Shown piece after piece: positions 63,028 through 64,000 of a stretch of 64,000 bases of DNA (position 1 is its first letter; each line of letters starts with the position of its first letter). The notes under the pieces are model-generated. The model did not search any database and was not told where the DNA came from. It worked only from the letters and a program-made list of their open reading frames with translations. The stretch comes from Butyrivibrio proteoclasticus (lineage in GTDB: Bacteria; Bacillota; Clostridia; Lachnospirales; Lachnospiraceae), in the NCBI RefSeq assembly GCF_900115735.1, contig NZ_FOXO01000017.1, forward strand, positions 1 through 64,000. Reading direction: 5' to 3'. The translations under genes and the position numbers were made by a program.

Positions 63028-64000
63028 ATGGATACATATAATTCTTTTAATGCGGATATACTCTCATCTTTCTACAAATACCTCGGCCCTGTTAATAGCC
63101 TTGGTGGTTATGAAAGATCTTATAAACTTGTATTCTACAAGTCTTATTTTGAGAGCATAAAAAGAGGAGAAATAACCACAACAGAGCATATTGCAACACT
63201 CTTCAGGGAGTATTACATAAATAGAATCCATCAGGGAAAAGTCCCTGATTTAAATGTCAGCAGAGCAGTAGCAAATCCAGAGGAGAGTACTGTAAAGGAT
63301 GCGCTAGATGTAATCCTAAGAAATCCTTTCAACGTGATTCAAAATAAGGGATTCTTTAAAATTGAGAAGCAAGATGGCCGAGAATGTTTCCAAATGGTTC
63401 CGAAATTAGCGGCAACGATTACCGATGCTGAGATAGATAAGATCTTGGACATAGTTGAGCAGAAACTGAAATTGTACTATTCATCAATGGATAACGGAGC
63501 TAAAGGAAAATTGAGAGAAGTAATTGATAAGTTTCTAAATGGATATGTGGACGCCAAAAAAGGAGCTTTTACAGGAAGTCCTTTCGGTACATTTGTTAGG
63601 TCAGAGATTCCTAATGCCATTTACAATACAGGCCTTGTGGATCCGCAGAATTATCTAATAACCGGCAGCGTTGGTCAAGGCAACTGGGCTACAATTCCAT
63701 GGATATGTATCTTCGACCGTAGTATCACAACTACGGCAACAAAGGGTGTTTACATCGTATATTTGCTTTCAAAAACTGGTGAATCCCTATACCTAACATT
63801 TAATCAGGGCTGTACTGATATCAAGAATGCTCATGGTAAGCAGGGCGCCATCAAGATCATGAGGGAAAGAGCTGCCGAAATTGTAGCAAGGATTGATGGC
63901 CGAGGTTTTAACACGGATGAAGATATAGATCTTGGACAAGGACTGACAGATTTAGGTGAAATGTATCAGAAAGGCACTATCTTCTATAAAGAATACAAAA
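63028..64000 (+). CDS. McrB-like Type IV restriction protein, 3' end outside window
   Basis: 324 codons are visible and the frame is open at the window edge. Residues about 180-300 match the DUF3578 domain found at the start of McrB-like GTPases: GSVGQGNWATIPWICIFD, GVYIVYLLSKTGESLYLTFN and QGCTDIKNAHG. The AAA+ GTPase part would lie downstream. McrB with McrC cleaves DNA with modified cytosine. No strong ribosome site; the ATG at 63028 follows an AGAGGAAG stretch. It extends the defence island beyond the window. Confidence 0.78.
   Translation, partial: MDTYNSFNADILSSFYKYLGPVNSLGGYERSYKLVFYKSYFESIKRGEITTTEHIATLFREYYINRIHQGKVPDLNVSRAVANPEESTVKDALDVILRNPFNVIQNKGFFKIEKQDGRECFQMVPKLAATITDAEIDKILDIVEQKLKLYYSSMDNGAKGKLREVIDKFLNGYVDAKKGAFTGSPFGTFVRSEIPNAIYNTGLVDPQNYLITGSVGQGNWATIPWICIFDRSITTTATKGVYIVYLLSKTGESLYLTFNQGCTDIKNAHGKQGAIKIMRERAAEIVARIDGRGFNTDEDIDLGQGLTDLGEMYQKGTIFYKEYK

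Overview
The window looks like a chromosome segment of a low- to mid-GC Gram-positive anaerobe of the class Clostridia, most likely a Lachnospiraceae of the Butyrivibrio/Pseudobutyrivibrio kind. The grounds are purine-rich Shine-Dalgarno sites, lipoproteins with short lipoboxes, many glycoside hydrolases, CUT1-type sugar ABC transporters without their own ATPase, YesM/YesN-type and LytTR regulators, and a 4Fe-4S aldo/keto reductase. The genus is an inference from gene content. Nearly all genes lie on the plus strand.

Layout. 1-4.4 kb: the 3' end of an NRPS gene with visible order A(end)-T-C-T-reductase, followed by an iron-sulfur aldo/keto reductase. 4.4-4.7 kb: decayed gene fragments. 4.8-18.6 kb: a Gram-positive polysaccharide-utilisation locus with a sugar-binding lipoprotein, two permeases, a carboxylesterase, a YesN/YesM-like two-component system, a rare-looking GH2-GH43 fusion, a NagZ-like GH3 enzyme and a HAD phosphatase. 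18.9-23.2 kb: unassigned membrane proteins, including Asp-box and RCC1-repeat ectodomains, preceded by a cluster of consecutive palindromes. 23.2-24.9 kb: a MATE transporter behind a long structured leader. 25.4-29.2 kb: a four-gene block (two NAD(P)-dependent reductases, a small membrane protein, a condensation-type acyltransferase) flanked on both sides by arrays of the same inverted-repeat family. 29.8-35.0 kb: DUF3795 protein, RsgA, an ABC exporter with LytTR/DUF3021 regulators, a truncated AlkD-like gene and an ElaA-like acetyltransferase. 37.4-45.7 kb: a tightly overlapping operon with a doubly membrane-anchored GH3 of inverted domain order, a GH2, a GtrA-like protein and an AgrA/AgrC-like system. 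46.2-49.7 kb: J-domain protein, inositol-monophosphatase-like enzyme and small proteins.

49.8-64 kb is a defence island. It holds a methylase-like/target-recognition fusion plus an unknown partner behind a promoter with three operator palindromes; a Type I restriction-modification locus whose specificity gene is split into two forward N-halves and two inverted C-halves with a tyrosine recombinase between them (a shufflon); a zinc-ribbon/coiled-coil protein; HsdR; an FRG-domain protein overlapping a DUF262 protein; and the start of an McrB-like Type IV restriction gene cut by the window edge.

The most unusual non-coding signal is two strictly periodic arrays 10 kb apart (35.2-35.5 kb, period 75 bp; 45.8-46.1 kb, period 85 bp). 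They share the same 10-bp inverted motif with an identical 21-nt gap, although the rest of the units differ. A second family (CTGCCTATAT and its complement, period about 53 bp) occurs at 24.9 and 29.3 kb. No tRNA, rRNA, insertion sequence or CRISPR array was recognised.
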